From positions 1 to 6,298 of the forward strand of contig CAMPIF010000267.1 of NCBI GenBank assembly GCA_946886245.1: DNA of 6,298 bases, given 5' to 3'. The position numbers and the translations under genes were made by a program. Positions 4,907 to 6,298 of this stretch are shown piece after piece (the first letter of the stretch is position 1; every line of letters begins with the position of its first letter). The notes beneath the pieces were generated by a model that worked only from the letters and a program-made list of their open reading frames with translations, made no database searches and was not told the origin of the DNA. This stretch comes from Ectopseudomonas composti (GTDB lineage: Bacteria > Pseudomonadota > Gammaproteobacteria > Pseudomonadales > Pseudomonadaceae).

Positions 4907-4920
4907 TTTGCACGGGCAAA
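4907..4920. promoter_or_regulatory. Candidate operator copy 1, TTTGC-N4-GCAAA
   Basis: TTTGC, ACGG and GCAAA form a perfect 5-bp dyad with a 4-nt spacer, immediately after the CATGC-GTT-GCATG dyad at 4893-4905. The same half-sites and spacing recur at 5022-5035. Confidence 0.4.
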
Positions 4921-4949
4921 AGCGTGCCGAGGCAGTCGAGCTTTTGAGG

Positions 4950-4995
4950 TTCACCGCTCCAAAAGAGCGTGAAAAAACGGTTTTAACAACTTCAC
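4950..4995 (+). other. Candidate alternative RNA hairpins in the mqo leader
   Basis: TTCAC(C)GCTC (4950-4959) can pair with GAGCGTGAA (4965-4973) across a CAAAA loop. The same GTGAA (4969-4973) can instead pair with TTCAC at 4991-4995, enclosing AAAAC-G-GTTTT. The two pairings exclude each other. No T-tract follows either, so they are not terminators. Confidence 0.3.
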
Positions 4996-5021
4996 AAGAG
5001 TGTGGCGAACAAATGAACAGT

Positions 5022-5035
5022 TTTGCGTCCGCAAA
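5022..5035. promoter_or_regulatory. Candidate operator copy 2, TTTGC-N4-GCAAA
   Basis: TTTGC, GTCC and GCAAA; because the inner bases G and C also pair, the arm here extends to 6 bp (TTTGCG/CGCAAA). It is 115 bp from the copy at 4907-4920 and 115 bp before the mqo start. Confidence 0.4.
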
Positions 5036-5150
5036 TCCCAGCCTTGACCCTCCCCGCCGAACGACAGGGCATCACGCCTGAGTCTGCCGGTATCGCCCTG
5101 AAAGGCCGAACGGCCGTCCATCTGGTGCAGTTTTTCTTGGAGAGAGGTTA

Positions 5151-6298
5151 ATGGCGCATAACGATTACCAAAGCGTAGATGTGGTGCTGGTTGGCGCTGG
5201 CATCATGAGCGCGACCCTGGGCGTGTTGCTCAAGGAACTCAACCCCGGCATCACGCTGGAAGTGGTAGAGCTGCGCGAGTCCGGCGCAGTGGAAAGCTCC
5301 AACCCCTGGAACAACGCCGGCACCGGTCACGCCGCGCTGTGCGAGCTGAACTACACCCCGGAAGGCGCTGACGGCAGCATCGACATCAAGAAGTCGGTGA
5401 ACATCAACGCCCAGTTCGAGGAGTCCAAGCAGTTCTGGGCTTACCTGATCGAAAAAGGCGCGATCAACTCGCCGAAGACCTTCATCAACCCGGTCCCGCA
5501 CATGAGCTTCGTGCGCGGCAACAGCGGCATCGCCTTCCTCAAGAAGCGTTTCGAGGCCCTGCGTCAGCATCACGCCTTCACCGAGATGGAGTACACCGAG
5601 GATCGCGCCACCATCGCCGAATGGGCGCCGCTGCTGATCCCGGGCCGCGACACCAACGAGCCGCTGGCGATGACCCGCGTACAGGCCGGTACCGACGTCA
5701 ACTTCGGCGCGGTCACCGAGCAGATGCTCGCCTACCTGACCACCCAGCCCGACGCCAAGGTCACCTGCAACCAGAAGGTCACCGACCTCAAGCGCGACGG
5801 TGAAGGCTGGCTGGTGGACATCAAGGACACCCGCTCCGGCGCCACGCGCAAGCTCAAGAGCAAGTTCGTCTTCCTCGGCGCTGGCGGCGGTGCACTGCCG
5901 CTGCTGCAACTGTCCGGCATTCCCGAAGGCAAAGGCTTTGGTGGCTTCCCGGTGAGTGGTCAGTGGCTGCGTTGCGACAACCCGGAGATCGTCAAGCAGC
6001 ACCAGGCCAAGGTCTACAGCCAGGCCGCCGTGGGCTCGCCACCGATGTCCGTGCCGCACCTCGATACGCGCGTGGTGGACGGCAAGAAATCCTTGCTGTT
6101 CGGCCCCTACGCCGGTTTCACCACCAAGTTCCTCAAGCACGGCTCGTTCCTCGACCTGCCGTTGTCGGTACGCCCCAACAACCTCGGCCCGATGCTGGCG
6201 GTGGCGCGTGACAACTTCGACCTGACCCGCTATCTGGTCAAGGAAGTGATGCAGTCCGAGGAACAGCGCCTGTATACCCTGCGCGGCTTCTACCCCGA
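5151..6298 (+). CDS. mqo: Malate:quinone oxidoreductase (partial, first 382 residues)
   Basis: This FAD-dependent peripheral membrane enzyme (EC 1.1.5.4) oxidises L-malate to oxaloacetate and passes electrons to the quinone pool, linking the TCA cycle to respiration without NADH. The N-terminus reads [30 protein letters not shown] (15-24) is the family's FAD-binding version of GxGxxG, preceded by a hydrophobic strand and followed by an acidic strand end (VVELRE, 38-43). The block [22 protein letters not shown] (49-70) is a strong MQO signature, as are [11 protein letters not shown] (113-123), [22 protein letters not shown] (239-260), GGFPVSGQW (264-272) and [18 protein letters not shown] (315-332). 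Full-length MQOs are about 490-530 residues, so roughly 110-150 residues lie beyond the right edge. The start at 5151 is fixed by GGAG (5139-5142, 8 nt away) within GGAGAGAGG. The frame is continuous with no frameshift. Pseudomonads often carry two mqo paralogues; I cannot tell which this is. Regulation may act through the unusual upstream region. Confidence 0.96.
   Translation, partial: MAHNDYQSVDVVLVGAGIMSATLGVLLKELNPGITLEVVELRESGAVESSNPWNNAGTGHAALCELNYTPEGADGSIDIKKSVNINAQFEESKQFWAYLIEKGAINSPKTFINPVPHMSFVRGNSGIAFLKKRFEALRQHHAFTEMEYTEDRATIAEWAPLLIPGRDTNEPLAMTRVQAGTDVNFGAVTEQMLAYLTTQPDAKVTCNQKVTDLKRDGEGWLVDIKDTRSGATRKLKSKFVFLGAGGGALPLLQLSGIPEGKGFGGFPVSGQWLRCDNPEIVKQHQAKVYSQAAVGSPPMSVPHLDTRVVDGKKSLLFGPYAGFTTKFLKHGSFLDLPLSVRPNNLGPMLAVARDNFDLTRYLVKEVMQSEEQRLYTLRGFYP

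Larger units (their letters stand above)
4689..5150. other. Long intergenic region upstream of mqo
   Basis: These 462 bp contain no convincing gene: the short open frames on both strands lack ribosome binding sites and conserved-looking sequence. What it does hold is symmetry. There is a 23-bp palindrome with TATAAT boxes (4742-4764), a CGATG/CATCG dyad (4797-4812), CATGC-GTT-GCATG (4893-4905), and two TTTGC-N4-GCAAA dyads (4907-4920 and 5022-5035). There is also a bulged hairpin (4950-4973), a GTGAA/TTCAC hairpin (4969-4995), and GGCCG-AA-CGGCC near 5103-5116. No intrinsic terminator is seen on the plus strand, so a promoter at the palindrome would give mqo a leader of almost 400 nt. Confidence 0.6.

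Noticed and set aside
4707..4919. 70-codon minus-strand frame upstream of mqo
   Set aside because: No ribosome binding site, and it crosses the TATAAT palindrome; composition looks like random GC-rich sequence.
4899..5081. 60-codon plus-strand frame in the mqo upstream region
   Set aside because: No ribosome binding site, no conserved-looking motif, and it runs across the dyads and hairpins.
5148..6140. 330-codon open frame on the minus strand opposite mqo
   Set aside because: It is a shadow: the plus strand in the same place encodes clear MQO signatures, while the reverse frame is Val/Gly/Ala/His-rich with no ribosome binding site, as expected opposite GC-rich codons.
1..6298. CRISPR array, tRNA, rRNA, toxin-antitoxin or defence genes
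   Set aside because: I looked for regularly spaced repeats, tRNA-like cloverleaf ends, and paired small toxin-antitoxin frames and found none.

Overview
The window looks like chromosomal DNA from a Pseudomonas-type gammaproteobacterium. The evidence is the GC-rich codon use of most genes, strong AGGAGG-type ribosome binding sites, and several gene families typical of pseudomonads: a CPXCG zinc-ribbon protein, a PlsC-like acyltransferase, a YajG-family lipoprotein and malate:quinone oxidoreductase. I cannot name a species from the sequence alone.

Layout, left to right. (1) 1-106, minus: start of a small CPXCG cysteine-rich protein that runs off the left edge. (2) 107-1660: an accessory-looking stretch. 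It holds an unrecognised, relatively AT-rich, cysteine-free 239-aa protein (347-1066), a truncated IS3-family orfA (about 1189-1337), and about 320 bp of non-coding DNA. That non-coding DNA opens with a strong minus-strand terminator which no gene explains. (3) 1661-2824, plus: a complete PlsC-like acyltransferase, ending at a 16-bp bidirectional terminator shared with a convergent two-helix membrane protein (2889-3164, minus). (4) 3439-3645, plus: a small acidic protein, ending at a 12-bp bidirectional terminator shared with the convergent YajG-like lipoprotein (3707-4291, minus). (5) 4458-4688, plus: a small basic hypothetical protein. (6) 4689-5150: 462 bp without a convincing gene but rich in symmetrical DNA, including a perfect 23-bp palindrome with TATAAT on both strands and two copies of TTTGC-N4-GCAAA. 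(7) 5151 to the right edge, plus: the first 382 residues of malate:quinone oxidoreductase.

The recognisable genes are mostly independent housekeeping units: phospholipid acylation, envelope lipoprotein, and the respiratory/TCA-cycle step from malate to oxaloacetate. They sit in back-to-back and convergent pairs, not in one operon. I see no defence system, CRISPR array, tRNA, rRNA or complete mobile element. The parts most worth checking are the mqo upstream region, the possible minus-strand small RNA at about 1338-1600, and the AT-rich orphan gene beside the IS remnant. None of these is proven to be a new system.
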